This document shows positions 17,549 to 26,575 of a DNA stretch of 64,000 nucleotides, piece after piece (the first letter of the stretch is position 1; every line of letters begins with the position of its first letter). Source of the DNA: Gammaproteobacteria bacterium (GTDB lineage: Bacteria > Pseudomonadota > Gammaproteobacteria > Ga0077536); contig JACKNH010000018.1 in assembly GCA_024234975.1 (NCBI GenBank), positions 1-64,000 of the forward strand. Direction: 5' to 3'. The notes beneath the pieces are model-generated. The model made no database searches and was not told the origin of the DNA. It saw only the letters and a program-made list of their open reading frames with translations. Position numbers and translations under genes: made by a program.

Positions 17549-18187
17549 ATGACGGCCGTAAGTTCGGTATCGCTGAAAGAGTTATGCAATGACCTGTTCG
17601 AGCGCGGCCTGGGCGAGTTTCCGGCAATGGCGCGTGATGCGGAGCGGGTGATTCTGGGCAACTTCGTCAAGGAAAAAGGCCAGGTGGTGTTGCGCGACCG
17701 CGGCCTGCTGAAAGGCATTTCCCCGGCCAGCGTCTCCCCGTGCTGGGATATCGGAATCATTGGCTCGCTGTGCTTTCTGCCGGGACAGGAATGGGAAAGC
17801 CTGTCATTCGTCGGCGCTGATCTCTGCCACATTCCCGTCGACCTCAGTTCGACCCGGACTGACCTGCTGGGCCGGATGCGAGCCAACAGCGGCGAAACTG
17901 CGATCACCTTCAAAGGCAGCGCTTACCGCGGCTTCAAGCTGCTGCTCGATGGTCACCTGCTGCCGGTCGTATTGCCGCTGCCGGTGGAAGTCCGCAGCGG
18001 CGGCCTCGGCCTGGCGGTCTGCGACTTCCGTTACGCTGCGACCCCTCTTTCGGTGCTGAGCCAAATCAATGATCTCGTGATGGGTGCGATCGAACGCCAC
18101 CTGACGGTCAGTGTGGAAAACCTCGAAATCGAAAACATGGAATTTGAAAAGCTGTTCGGGACCTACATCGGCGCCACTGGCACCTGA
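17549..18187 (+). CDS. Conserved protein of unknown family (paralogue of 43944-44573)
   Basis: A 212-residue, probably cytosolic protein without signal or membrane segments. I do not recognise the family. It clearly shares a core with the minus-strand gene at 43944-44573: an ERGLGEF-like start, ILGNFVKEKGQVVLRDRGLL, a VSPCWDIGIIG block, a QEWESLSF block, GSAYRGFKLLLDG, PVVLPLPV and LAVCDF. The repeated RDRGLL and CWDIGI motifs may be functional. ATG 17549 follows CCCGAGGGACTC. It converges on the RND operon. Confidence 0.75.
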   Translation: MTAVSSVSLKELCNDLFERGLGEFPAMARDAERVILGNFVKEKGQVVLRDRGLLKGISPASVSPCWDIGIIGSLCFLPGQEWESLSFVGADLCHIPVDLSSTRTDLLGRMRANSGETAITFKGSAYRGFKLLLDGHLLPVVLPLPVEVRSGGLGLAVCDFRYAATPLSVLSQINDLVMGAIERHLTVSVENLEIENMEFEKLFGTYIGATGT

Positions 18188-18213
18188 TTCCGGGTCTGAC
18201 AGAAGAAGAATCG

Positions 18214-18247
18214 AAACGGCGGTCCGCCTCTATGGCGACCGCCGTTT
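18214..18247. terminator. Bidirectional terminator between convergent genes
   Basis: An 11-base stem AAACGGCGGTC / GACCGCCGTTT with a 12-base loop; it sits between the stops at 18187 (+) and 18260 (-) and has A- and T-rich stem ends on both strands. Confidence 0.7.
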
Positions 18248-18259
18248 GCGTTTGTGGCT

Positions 18260-21200
18260 TCAGGTCGCGACAGGTTTCTGCATCGGTTCGTTGGAAAACG
18301 ACGCGCCGGTGGCAAAGCGACCAACCACTGAGTACAACGCCGGTACCAGCAGCAGCGTGATCCCCGTGCCAAACAAAATGCCGAAGCCGAGAGAGATGGC
18401 CATCGGCACGAGAAACTGTGCCTGCAGACTGGATTCGAACATGATCGGCATCAGACCCAGGAAGGTCGTGACCGTGGTGAGCAGAATCGCGCGGAAGCGC
18501 TGCAGACCGGCTTGCACGATGGCATCGTTCAGAGACAACCCTTCAGCACGTGCCTGGTTGATGAAATCGAGCAGAATCAGGCTGTCGTTGATCACCACGC
18601 CCGCCAAGGCCACCAGGCCGAACACACTCATCATGCTGAGCATCTGGCCAAACAGCAGGTGCCCGAGCACGGCGCCAACGAACCCGAACGGAATCACCAC
18701 CATGATGATCAACGGCTGCAGATACGACCGTAGTGGAATCGCCAGCAGCCCGTAGATCAGGAACATCGCAACGCCAAAGAACATGGCGATTCGCCGGATC
18801 AATTCCTGTTGCTCGACGCTGGCGCCTTCGCGACCGTACCTGACGCCGGGATAGCGCGCCAACAGCTCCGGAATCAACTCGGCTTCCACCGACTCGATCA
18901 GTTCATTGGAGCGGATTTTGTCGGTATCAGTATCGGCCGTGATGGAAACCGTACGCTTGCGGTCGACCCGCCGGATTGATGAAAACCCGGTACCGATATC
19001 CACTTCGGCGACATCGAGCAACGGTACTTCGGTGCCATCGGCGGTACGGATGCGCATGTTCTCCAGATCGCTGACCGAGTGACGCTCGTCACGCGGATAG
19101 CGGACCATGACGCGCAACTCGTCACGGCCACGCTGGATACGTTGCGCCTCCTCGCCGTAAAAGGCCTGTCTGACCTGGCGGCCGAGATCCATCATCGACA
19201 GACCCAGCACCTCCGCTTCGGGCTTGATCCGCAACTTGATCTCCTGGTTGCCGCGGCTGTAGGTGTTGTTGATGTCGTAAACGCCATCGTAGCCGGCAAG
19301 ATAGTTCTGGACTTCCAGTGCGGCCGCCTCGAGTTGGTCGAAATCAGAGCCTGAGAACTGCAGATTGATGCTCGCGCCGCCACCGGTATTCGTGACCGAG
19401 CTGTAGCTCAACTCCTTGGTGCCAGGTATCTCACCCACCGCCTCGCGCCAGCGGCGCTCGATTTCGAACGCATCGATGCTGCGTTCCTGGGCCTTGGTCA
19501 GTTCGAGCAGGATGACGCCACCGGCGTCACCGGAGGTGAAAACGACCGTGGCGGTCACCACAGGTGGGTCACCGGATTCCGCCTGGTAGGCTTCATCCAT
19601 GGTTTGCACGGCTTTTTCCATCCGCGTCAACGCTTCGTTGCGCACCGAAGGCGGGGTACCGTCGTTCATGGTCAGGCTGGCCTGGATGAAATCGCTGGGC
19701 ACGTTGGGGAAGAACTCGAACTTGATCCAGTTGCCGGCCACCAGCCCGACGGTCAGCAACATCACGGCCATGAATGAGGCAATGGTCGTGGCGCGGTGGC
19801 GCAGGCTGAGTTCCAGCAAAGGTCGATAGGTCTGGTGGATGAACCGGTGCAGGCCATCGGAAAAGAAATCCTGGATCCTGCGCACCGGGTTACGTCGTGT
19901 ACGGTCGCCCAGATGCAGGGGCGTATGCGCCAGATGTGCCGGCAGGATCAGTTTGGACTCGACCAGGGAAAAGAACAGGCACAGGCAGACGATGACGGCA
20001 ATGGCCTCGAAGAACGGGCCTACCTGCCCCCCCACCAGCAACATCGGGGCGAACGCCGCGATGGTCGTCAGCACGCCGAACGTGGCGGGTACCGCCACCC
20101 GGCGGGCGCCGATGATGACGTTGTCCAGGGTCTGGCCGTGTTCACTGATTTCGGTATAGATGCTCTCGCCGATGATGATCGCGTCGTCGACAACGATACC
20201 CAGTACCAGGATGAAGCCGAACAGGCTGAGCACGTTGACGTGCTGCGCGTAAGGACCCAACGGCATCAACCACAGGGCGCCGAGAAAGCTGATCGGAATA
20301 CCGACAATCACCCACATGGCGATGCGCAGCCGCAGGAACAGCGTGAGCACGAGAAACACCAGCAGCGCGCCTTCCGCCATGTTCACGTACATCATCCGCA
20401 AGCGGTCCTTCAGGTAGTACGCGGAGTTGCCCCATTGCTCAAGCGCGGCACCCTCCGGCAGGCGTTTACGCTTGTCTTCTATATACCTGGCGACTGCCGC
20501 GTCTATCTTCAGCACGTTCTGGTCACCACTGGCGCGTACCCGCAGCGGCGTTGCCGGCAGGCCGTTGAAGCGGGAGAATCCTTCGCCTTCGGCGAAACCA
20601 TCACTGATGTGCGCGATATCGCCCAGCATCAAGCGCGTGCCATCGAAATTCGTGCGCAACACGATGTCGGCAAACTCCGAACCGCTGTACGCCTGGCCCT
20701 TGGTGCGCAGCGCGATGTCGCCCTTGTCGGTCTTGATCGAGCCGCCCGGCATGTCCAGTGAGGACGCCCGCACTGCCGCCGCGGCTTCGCTCAGTGTCAA
20801 TCCGTACTCGCGCAGGGTCTGCTCGGAAAGCTCGATGGCGATTTCGTAGTCGCGCGCACCCAGCAGTTGCACACTGCTGACGTCCGGCAATGCCATCAAC
20901 TCGTTGCGCACCTCGGTCGCCAGTTCCTTGCGTGCCCGCTCCGACATGTCGCCGTAGACCGAGATCCACAGGACGTCGTTTTCGAACACCACCTTCTCGA
21001 CGATCGGACGTTCGGTTTCGGCAGGGAAGGTTGAAATCGCATCGACGCGGACCTTGATCTCGTCCAGCGCTTCATTGACGTCAAAGCCGTTTTCGATTTC
21101 GAGTTGAACCTGACCCATGCCCTCGAACGCCGTCGAACGGATGGTTTTGATACCTTTGACGTCCTGCACGGCTTCCTCTATGCGCAGAACGACGGCTTCC

Positions 21201-21400
21201 TCGACTTCCGCCGGTGTTGCACCGAGGTGCGGTACCCGGATCTGGATCATGTTGGCTTCGAAGTCCGGCATGATCGCCTTGCGGATGTTGAACGATGAAG
21301 CGATACCGCACAGCAGGATCATGATCATCAGCAGGTTGGCCGCAACGCTGTTGCTGGCGAACCAGGCGATGATGCCGGATTGCTTGGTTTGATCGTGCAT
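18260..21400 (-). CDS. RND-family efflux transporter, inner-membrane pump
   Basis: A 1,046-residue AcrB/MexB-type pump. The N-terminal membrane helix (NLLMIMILLCGIASSF) is followed by two large periplasmic loops and twelve expected helices. TM4 contains GIVVDDAIIIGESIY, the Asp pair of the proton relay; the second half repeats the pattern (LVALAGVVINDSLILLDFI). It is the last gene of a minus-strand operon, 8 bases after its adaptor. Sequence style resembles RND pumps of unknown or lipophilic substrates rather than the best-known drug pumps. No outer-membrane channel gene is adjacent. Confidence 0.93.
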   Translation of the reverse strand: MHDQTKQSGIIAWFASNSVAANLLMIMILLCGIASSFNIRKAIMPDFEANMIQIRVPHLGATPAEVEEAVVLRIEEAVQDVKGIKTIRSTAFEGMGQVQLEIENGFDVNEALDEIKVRVDAISTFPAETERPIVEKVVFENDVLWISVYGDMSERARKELATEVRNELMALPDVSSVQLLGARDYEIAIELSEQTLREYGLTLSEAAAAVRASSLDMPGGSIKTDKGDIALRTKGQAYSGSEFADIVLRTNFDGTRLMLGDIAHISDGFAEGEGFSRFNGLPATPLRVRASGDQNVLKIDAAVARYIEDKRKRLPEGAALEQWGNSAYYLKDRLRMMYVNMAEGALLVFLVLTLFLRLRIAMWVIVGIPISFLGALWLMPLGPYAQHVNVLSLFGFILVLGIVVDDAIIIGESIYTEISEHGQTLDNVIIGARRVAVPATFGVLTTIAAFAPMLLVGGQVGPFFEAIAVIVCLCLFFSLVESKLILPAHLAHTPLHLGDRTRRNPVRRIQDFFSDGLHRFIHQTYRPLLELSLRHRATTIASFMAVMLLTVGLVAGNWIKFEFFPNVPSDFIQASLTMNDGTPPSVRNEALTRMEKAVQTMDEAYQAESGDPPVVTATVVFTSGDAGGVILLELTKAQERSIDAFEIERRWREAVGEIPGTKELSYSSVTNTGGGASINLQFSGSDFDQLEAAALEVQNYLAGYDGVYDINNTYSRGNQEIKLRIKPEAEVLGLSMMDLGRQVRQAFYGEEAQRIQRGRDELRVMVRYPRDERHSVSDLENMRIRTADGTEVPLLDVAEVDIGTGFSSIRRVDRKRTVSITADTDTDKIRSNELIESVEAELIPELLARYPGVRYGREGASVEQQELIRRIAMFFGVAMFLIYGLLAIPLRSYLQPLIIMVVIPFGFVGAVLGHLLFGQMLSMMSVFGLVALAGVVINDSLILLDFINQARAEGLSLNDAIVQAGLQRFRAILLTTVTTFLGLMPIMFESSLQAQFLVPMAISLGFGILFGTGITLLLVPALYSVVGRFATGASFSNEPMQKPVAT

Positions 21401-21408
21401 GACGGACC

Positions 21409-22581
21409 TCAGCTGTCTTTCAGTGTGCGCACGGCCATACCGTCGACCGGCACTTCAATATTGCTGACGATGACTTCGTCGTTGTCATTCAAGCCTTCGG
21501 TGATGTAGATCGTGTTGTCATCCGTACGGACGATGACCACCTGTCGGATACGCAGGTGGTTATCCTGGTCCTTGATCAACACACTGTCGTCGGCACGCAG
21601 TGCATTGCGCGGTATCGTGAACACATCGTGGACGGTCTTGCCGGGGATGCGGGCGGTGACAAAACTGCCGACCGGTAGCGGCGGCCGGACATCGTCCTCT
21701 GCATCCAGACCGTAAGGATCGGCAATCTGCGCTACCGCATAGCGCAGTCGGCTGCGCTCGTCGATCACACCTTCGGTACGGACGATTGGCGCGCGCCATT
21801 GGTAGCTGCGCCCGCCGATCACGCTGGTCAGCTCGACTTCCAGGGCGCCGTGGTTGATGGCGGCGGCCGCGGTTTCCGGCGTCGGCAGTTGCAGGAATGC
21901 AATGTCGAAATTGCTCAGGGGCAACCGTACTTCAACGAAGTCCACCGCGATGGTCCGTCCAAGTTGCGCGCCGACGCCGACGTACTGGCCCACATCGGCC
22001 GATTTGGCAATGACCAGGCCGTCGTAAGGCGCCCGGATCCGCGTGCGCTCAAGTTTGCGTTCGGCTTTCTTGAGATCGGCCTGGGCTGATTGCACATTCG
22101 CCCGGGCTTCCTCGAGATACGGAACCCGCAGGGCCAGCGACGGCGCGCGGGTACGACTGCGCCCGGACATGTCCCAGTCCTTGCGTGCCTGTTCAGCCTG
22201 CGCTTCTTCCAGCGCCAGGCGCGCTTGCATTGTCGCCACCGCTGCCCGTGCCTGATCGACCGCCACCTCATAGTCGGCCGGATCAAGATTCAGCAGGATT
22301 TCACCCTGGCGGAAAAAGCCGCCCGCATGGAATTTCGGTGACACGGACAACACCGTTCCCGCCACTTCCGGCGCCAGCGTCGTTTCCGTGCGCGGACCCA
22401 CAGTACCTTGCGATGAAACGGCGAACTGTACGTCTGCTTTATGCACAGTCACTGTTTCCACCAGCGGCCGGGTATCCGGCAGCGGATTCTTTTCCGGCTC
22501 ACGTTTGTGAACGACCATGAAACCGGTAATCGCCGATGCGAGAATGATGATGCCCAGCGGCAGTAATATTTTGCTTTTCAC
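21409..22581 (-). CDS. RND periplasmic adaptor (membrane-fusion protein)
   Basis: A 390-residue HlyD/AcrA-type adaptor. It has an N-terminal membrane helix (LPLGIIILASAITGFMVV), a barrel-sandwich start (VETVTVHKADVQFAVSSQGTV), a coiled-coil hairpin rich in Ala, Glu and Arg (residues about 95-180), then KIRAPYDGLV-like sequence (RTRIRAPYDGLVIAKSADVGQ) and beta-barrel segments. It pairs with the RND pump downstream, bridging it to an outer-membrane channel. Confidence 0.93.
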   Translation of the reverse strand: MKSKILLPLGIIILASAITGFMVVHKREPEKNPLPDTRPLVETVTVHKADVQFAVSSQGTVGPRTETTLAPEVAGTVLSVSPKFHAGGFFRQGEILLNLDPADYEVAVDQARAAVATMQARLALEEAQAEQARKDWDMSGRSRTRAPSLALRVPYLEEARANVQSAQADLKKAERKLERTRIRAPYDGLVIAKSADVGQYVGVGAQLGRTIAVDFVEVRLPLSNFDIAFLQLPTPETAAAAINHGALEVELTSVIGGRSYQWRAPIVRTEGVIDERSRLRYAVAQIADPYGLDAEDDVRPPLPVGSFVTARIPGKTVHDVFTIPRNALRADDSVLIKDQDNHLRIRQVVIVRTDDNTIYITEGLNDNDEVIVSNIEVPVDGMAVRTLKDS

Positions 22582-22659
22582 GACTTGATCTTCCCCGCGC
22601 AGTAATGGTTGCGCGCCCCATGAAATTATCGCGACCCTGTGTGTCAGCTGCCTGACGGA

Positions 22660-23394
22660 TCAGTCCCCGGCTTTGACCCGTGACATGCCAGTGGCCTTGA
22701 TGGTGACGTCGCTGACCGGCCCGTAGTAGATGACGCGTCCCATGCCCGCGACGTTGCCCGACAATTCACCACCATCCATGCCCAGCTTGATGTTGCCGGC
22801 ACCTGAGAGATTGACGTCCGCGTTGACGGCGGCAATCTGTTTCATATCGATGTTGCCCGCGCCGCTGATGTTCAGCTTCAACCGCTCGGCTTTGCTGTCG
22901 CGGCCCTGGATATTGGCGGCACCGGAGACGCTTACCCTGAGTTCGGGGCTGTCAAAGCCGGCGAAGTCTACCGTACCCGCGCCGGTGATCGACAGTGCGG
23001 CGAGTGCTGGCATGACGACTATCGCCTGCGGGTGCCCGTCGTGCTTTTTGTCCCGCCACGGATTGCCGAATCTGTCCGGTGCCGCGCCCAATATCAGCCT
23101 ACCATCGCTGACATACACCTGACGGCTGCCGGCGCCTTTCTCAGGCAGCCGCAGCTCGACGGAAAATTCATCACCCTGACGGAGTTCCAACTCCCACAGG
23201 CCACGGACTTCCACTGCGGTAAAGTCCCGCAGGTCGGTCGCCTGCGGCGACACGACCAGTGCGTCCTCATCTGCCGCTGCGATGCCGTAGTCGTCAAAGT
23301 GGGAGACCGCAATGCGGGCGATTCCGGCAAGCGCCACCATGCCTGCGATCAACACGCCGATTCCTGTGACAAGCGCTTTCTGACTTTGCTTCAT
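22660..23394 (-). CDS. Head-GIN domain (DUF2807) envelope protein
   Basis: A 244-residue protein with an N-terminal membrane anchor or signal (ALVTGIGVLIAGMVALAGIA), then a right-handed beta-helix-like DUF2807 domain. The fold is suggested by repeated SITGAGTVDF, VSVSGAANIQG, LNISGAGNID and VNLSGAGNIKLG, with Gly-Ala/Asn turns. The family is exported and of unknown molecular role. Its start overlaps the GntR-regulator stop by 4 bases, so it is made from the same transcript. Confidence 0.85.
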   Translation of the reverse strand: MKQSQKALVTGIGVLIAGMVALAGIARIAVSHFDDYGIAAADEDALVVSPQATDLRDFTAVEVRGLWELELRQGDEFSVELRLPEKGAGSRQVYVSDGRLILGAAPDRFGNPWRDKKHDGHPQAIVVMPALAALSITGAGTVDFAGFDSPELRVSVSGAANIQGRDSKAERLKLNISGAGNIDMKQIAAVNADVNLSGAGNIKLGMDGGELSGNVAGMGRVIYYGPVSDVTIKATGMSRVKAGD

Positions 23395-23762
23395 GACTGA
23401 TGCTCCTTTTCCAATGCCGCCAGATGGCTGGCGATTTCTTCGCTGTCTATGCCCAACAGGCGCATGGTGTGGAACAGCCGTGGCAGCTCCTCGCGCAGGA
23501 AAGCCTGCTTGCGCTGGCTGACGATACGGACCGTAGCGTCTTCTGCAACGAAATAGCCGATTCCGCGGCGGTTCTCGATCACTCCGTCGTCAAGCAGGCT
23601 CTGGTAGCTGCGGGTCACGGTATTGGGATTGACGCCCATGCTGACCGCGAGTTCGCGAATGGACGGAATCCTTTCGCCCGCCTGCCACTCGCCCAGCACG
23701 ATCCGATCGCTTATCTGATCTGCGATCTGCTGGTAGATACCTTTTGGCTGTTCAAATTCCAT
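23391..23762 (-). CDS. GntR-family regulator, YtrA subfamily
   Basis: A 123-residue short GntR protein. The winged helix-turn-helix is near the N-terminus (GIYQQIADQISDRIVLGEW, IPSIRELAVSMGVNPNTVTRSYQSL, then the wing GIGYFVAEDA), followed by only about 45 residues of helix, the hallmark of the YtrA subfamily. Such regulators usually repress neighbouring ABC-transporter genes. Its start overlaps the end of the permease gene by 11 bases. A likely operator is the palindrome at 25408-25433. Confidence 0.92.
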   Translation of the reverse strand: MEFEQPKGIYQQIADQISDRIVLGEWQAGERIPSIRELAVSMGVNPNTVTRSYQSLLDDGVIENRRGIGYFVAEDATVRIVSQRKQAFLREELPRLFHTMRLLGIDSEEIASHLAALEKEHQS

Positions 23763-24540
23763 CGCTGACCTGGGTCTCTTTGACGCGCAGCCAGGCAACG
23801 TAGTAGCAGAAGCCCGGTAACACGAAGTAATACAACAAGGCACCCAGGCCGCGACCGGCGAGGTGATCCGACACTGCGCCCGGGTTGTCCGCGGTGAAGC
23901 CGAACAGCATCAACATCAGGTGGCTCCATGCGCTGGGCCCGGCGCTACTGACGATGGCGCCGAATAACATTGAGCCCACAATGAAAAATACGAGCGTCAC
24001 AAGGGCCACGCTGAGTACCGTTTTCATCAGCGGCAGGCTGCGGAACCATGCGCTGCCGAGAAAGAAGACGGCTTGCGCAACCAGGACATTCAACCAGTTG
24101 CTCATCGTGAACGCGGAGAATGGATTGAACAGGCCATGCTGTTTGCCGGCGACGATCCAGGTCACCAGTTCGACAACGGGCGCGAGCAACGTGAAAAACG
24201 CCAGTTGCATGAGTACGAACGTCACGCTGACATGCAGCGCGCGCGCCAGCGTCTTCTCGGCGCTGGAGGCGGGCAGCAGAAACCAGGCTTCGTTGGTGGT
24301 CTTGTCGTGCATTTCGCGAAACGCGCGGCTGGCCACGATAACGCCCCAGAACAACAACACTGCGCCGAACCAGCCGTCGTACATCCCGCTCGAGCGTTCC
24401 GCATAGGAATCAGTGACGAGGCTTTGCAGCAGAATGAGAATTGCGATGGCCGCGAATGGCGTCAGCATGCTCCGATATTCCGAAACCACGTGATTGCGCA
24501 GCAGCAGACGTACGCGATGCATGGATAAGCCGTTCATCAA
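23752..24540 (-). CDS. ABC transporter permease-like membrane protein
   Basis: A 262-residue protein with about six hydrophobic segments (for example LTPFAAIAILILLQSLV, FGAVLLFWGVIVA and VALVTLVFFIVGSMLFGAIV). Its motifs do not fix a substrate; the family is identified by the adjacent ATPase, whose 3' end it overlaps by 4 bases. NEAWFLLPASSAEKTLAR near residue 85 recalls the YtrC/ABC-2 type permeases found with YtrA regulators. Confidence 0.82.
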   Translation of the reverse strand: MMNGLSMHRVRLLLRNHVVSEYRSMLTPFAAIAILILLQSLVTDSYAERSSGMYDGWFGAVLLFWGVIVASRAFREMHDKTTNEAWFLLPASSAEKTLARALHVSVTFVLMQLAFFTLLAPVVELVTWIVAGKQHGLFNPFSAFTMSNWLNVLVAQAVFFLGSAWFRSLPLMKTVLSVALVTLVFFIVGSMLFGAIVSSAGPSAWSHLMLMLFGFTADNPGAVSDHLAGRGLGALLYYFVLPGFCYYVAWLRVKETQVSDGI

Positions 24541-25391
24541 TTCTTCTCCCCATCGCGCTGCAACTGGCGCGCGAAACTCTGTGGCCGTGCGGTGACGGCG
24601 TTGAATAGCAGTTCGAGATCTATCTGCGCGTCGGTGCCGGTTGTGTCGGCGTAAACCGCACGGAAGCCGCCGACCGCGGGCTCGGCGTACAGCAGGCCCG
24701 GCGTCGCATTGTCCGGGCGGGTGGCGGATTGTTCGATGCGGATGCCGGCGCCGATGTCCCCCAGCGCGTGGTTCAGCAACACACGCCCTTCATGCAGGAT
24801 GATGAGCGGGTCGATCAGTGATTCGACATCGCGTACCTGATGGGTGGATATGACGACGACGCGGTCGCTGCCAGCGCATTCCGCGACCAGCCGTCGGAAC
24901 AGGCCTTTGGACGGGATATCCAGGCCATTGGTCGGTTCATCCATGACCAGCAGGCGCGCGTTGCAGGCAAGGCCGAAAGCCAACAGAAATTTCTTTTTCT
25001 GACCCAGCGACAGATTGCGTAACACGCAATTGCGCGGCACCGCCATCTCGTTCTGGTAGTAGGCCAGCGCGGCGTGGTCAAAGCGCGGGTAGAACGGGGC
25101 GCGGATGGCAATGAACTCGCGGTCCGTCACGTTCGGCATATTCATTTCTTCGGGCAGTACGAAAACGTCCGCCAGGAAGTCGGCGTCACGCCTGGCCGGG
25201 ATGTGGCCCATGCAGTTGATCCGGCCGCTGTCGGGAAACAGCAGACCGGTAATCAGCTTGAGCAAGGTCGATTTGCCCGCGCCGTTCAACCCCAGCAGGC
25301 CGTAGATATTGCCCGGCTGCAGGTTGAGCGCCAGGCCGGTGAACAGCGGCGCGTTGTTGTACGCAAAATTGAGCCCCTGGATGTCGATCAC
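24537..25391 (-). CDS. ABC transporter ATP-binding protein
   Basis: A protein of about 284 residues. Walker A is GLLGLNGAGKST, the signature region is NLSLGQKKKFLLAFGLA (a LSxGQ variant), Walker B is LLVMDEPTNGLD, and the switch His is in VVISTHQVRDVE. It energises the permease at 23752-24540. The start is taken as GTG 25391, seven bases after GAGGAG; a TTG at 25406 is less likely. First gene of the operon, directly downstream of the palindromic operator. Confidence 0.93.
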   Translation of the reverse strand: MIDIQGLNFAYNNAPLFTGLALNLQPGNIYGLLGLNGAGKSTLLKLITGLLFPDSGRINCMGHIPARRDADFLADVFVLPEEMNMPNVTDREFIAIRAPFYPRFDHAALAYYQNEMAVPRNCVLRNLSLGQKKKFLLAFGLACNARLLVMDEPTNGLDIPSKGLFRRLVAECAGSDRVVVISTHQVRDVESLIDPLIILHEGRVLLNHALGDIGAGIRIEQSATRPDNATPGLLYAEPAVGGFRAVYADTTGTDAQIDLELLFNAVTARPQSFARQLQRDGEKN

Positions 25392-25407
25392 GGCTGCACT
25401 CCTCAAT

Positions 25408-25433
25408 TACTGTACTAGGACAATAGTACAGTA
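25408..25433 (-). promoter_or_regulatory. Palindromic operator overlapping the ABC-RND operon promoter
   Basis: A perfect inverted repeat of TACTGTACTA and TAGTACAGTA with a 6-base spacer. On the minus strand, TTGCAA (25441-25446 region), 17 bases and TATTGT form a plausible promoter whose -10 element lies inside the palindrome, so a bound repressor would block RNA polymerase. I infer that the operon's own YtrA-type regulator binds here. Confidence 0.75.
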
Positions 25434-25448
25434 GTGACGTGGTTGCAA

Positions 25449-25480
25449 CCCCCTCGATACATCTTTTTATGTATCGGGGG
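25449..25480 (-). terminator. Hairpin after the Rieske oxygenase gene
   Basis: CGATACAT (25455-25462) pairs with ATGTATCG (25469-25476), extended by C and G runs with one bulge; loop of 6 bases. It lies between the Rieske stop (25496) and the operon promoter and could separate the two minus-strand units, though no long T tract follows. Confidence 0.5.
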
Positions 25481-25495
25481 ATGAACGACTTCGAA

Positions 25496-26575
25496 TCAGG
25501 AGATGTCCCGCGCTGCCAGGTGCTCGATGATGCGGCGCATCATCAGCGGCGCGCGATCATGAACGATGGTGTTGATGGGGGCATCGGGATTCAGCTTGAT
25601 ACTCCGCTGTTGCGCCTCGATCATCAGGCGATCTTCTTCGAACGCAGCCTTGGCCAGCGCCAGCATATCCAGCACCAGCTGTGGATTGGCCTGATGTTCG
25701 CTGGTGCGCGGTCCCCAGCTGTAAAAGTAGCGCGTGGTGTCATCGGTCATCGGCGTCACTGCCTGTGCGGTGAAACTGGCGTGCAGCGGCTCGCCGTCGG
25801 GTACGCCCAGGTTGCAGCGCTGCGCGGTTCCCGCCGGAAACACCTTTGAATGCATCAACAGGATTCCGGGTACGAGATAGTCGTAACTCATCCAGGTGTC
25901 GACCAGGCCCGCCGACGCGGCGCCGCTGCCGTAGTTGCCGCCCCCGACCGTTGCTTCCACCCAGCGCGAGATGCGCACACCGCGTTCCAGCGCCTCTATG
26001 GTCGGGGTCTCGCGCGCCAGATCATCGCGGCCGCGCGCGAATGTGTGCTCGTGGGTGTACGCGAGATGCGAGAAGTCCGTCAGGTTGTCATTGATAAGCT
26101 GGTAGTTGGCGCGGTAATCCAGAAATCCGGGGCGCAGCGCGAATGCGTCGTTGCTTAGACTCATGGACGTTGGAATCAGCGCTTCATCGGCAAGTTCCGG
26201 ATCGCCCATCCAGACCCAGACCCAGCTGTGGGCAATGACAACGGGAAAGCGATGCACACGAAACTGTGCGGGAATATCGCTCTGGCCGGGGATATCGATG
26301 CACTGGCCTTCATCATTGAACTTCAGGCCGTGGTACATGCAGCGGATATCGTCGCCTTCGCGGCGACCGCGCGACAATGGTGCAAGACGATGACAACACT
26401 GATCCGCCATTGCAACCGGCGCGCCATCCTCACGGCGATACAACAGCACGGGTTGGTTGATGAGGGTGCGGCTGAGCAGATCCCTGCTGTGCAGTTCATA
26501 GTCCCAGCAGGCTACGTACCAGGCGTTGCGAACGTAGACGGGGGCATCGAGTTCGCGAGGGCGATTTGTCGCCAT
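25496..26575 (-). CDS. Rieske non-haem iron oxygenase (VanA-like)
   Basis: A 359-residue aromatic-ring or O-demethylating oxygenase. The Rieske [2Fe-2S] motif is present (DQCCHRLAPLS, then RCMYHGLKF: CxH and CxxH). The mononuclear iron ligands are in NDNLTDFSHLAYTHEH (Asp-x2-His-x4-His). Length and ELDAPVYVRNAWYVACWDYEL resemble vanillate O-demethylase oxygenase and other single-component alpha subunits. No reductase gene is adjacent, so electrons must come from elsewhere. The start ATG 26575 has GGAG about 10 bases upstream; a longer frame to 26701 adds a low-quality leader. Confidence 0.9.
   Translation of the reverse strand: MATNRPRELDAPVYVRNAWYVACWDYELHSRDLLSRTLINQPVLLYRREDGAPVAMADQCCHRLAPLSRGRREGDDIRCMYHGLKFNDEGQCIDIPGQSDIPAQFRVHRFPVVIAHSWVWVWMGDPELADEALIPTSMSLSNDAFALRPGFLDYRANYQLINDNLTDFSHLAYTHEHTFARGRDDLARETPTIEALERGVRISRWVEATVGGGNYGSGAASAGLVDTWMSYDYLVPGILLMHSKVFPAGTAQRCNLGVPDGEPLHASFTAQAVTPMTDDTTRYFYSWGPRTSEHQANPQLVLDMLALAKAAFEEDRLMIEAQQRSIKLNPDAPINTIVHDRAPLMMRRIIEHLAARDIS

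Noticed and set aside
19796..20761. 321-codon plus-strand frame opposite the RND pump
   Set aside because: A shadow of a conserved membrane protein; rich in Gln, Asp and Arg with no motif.
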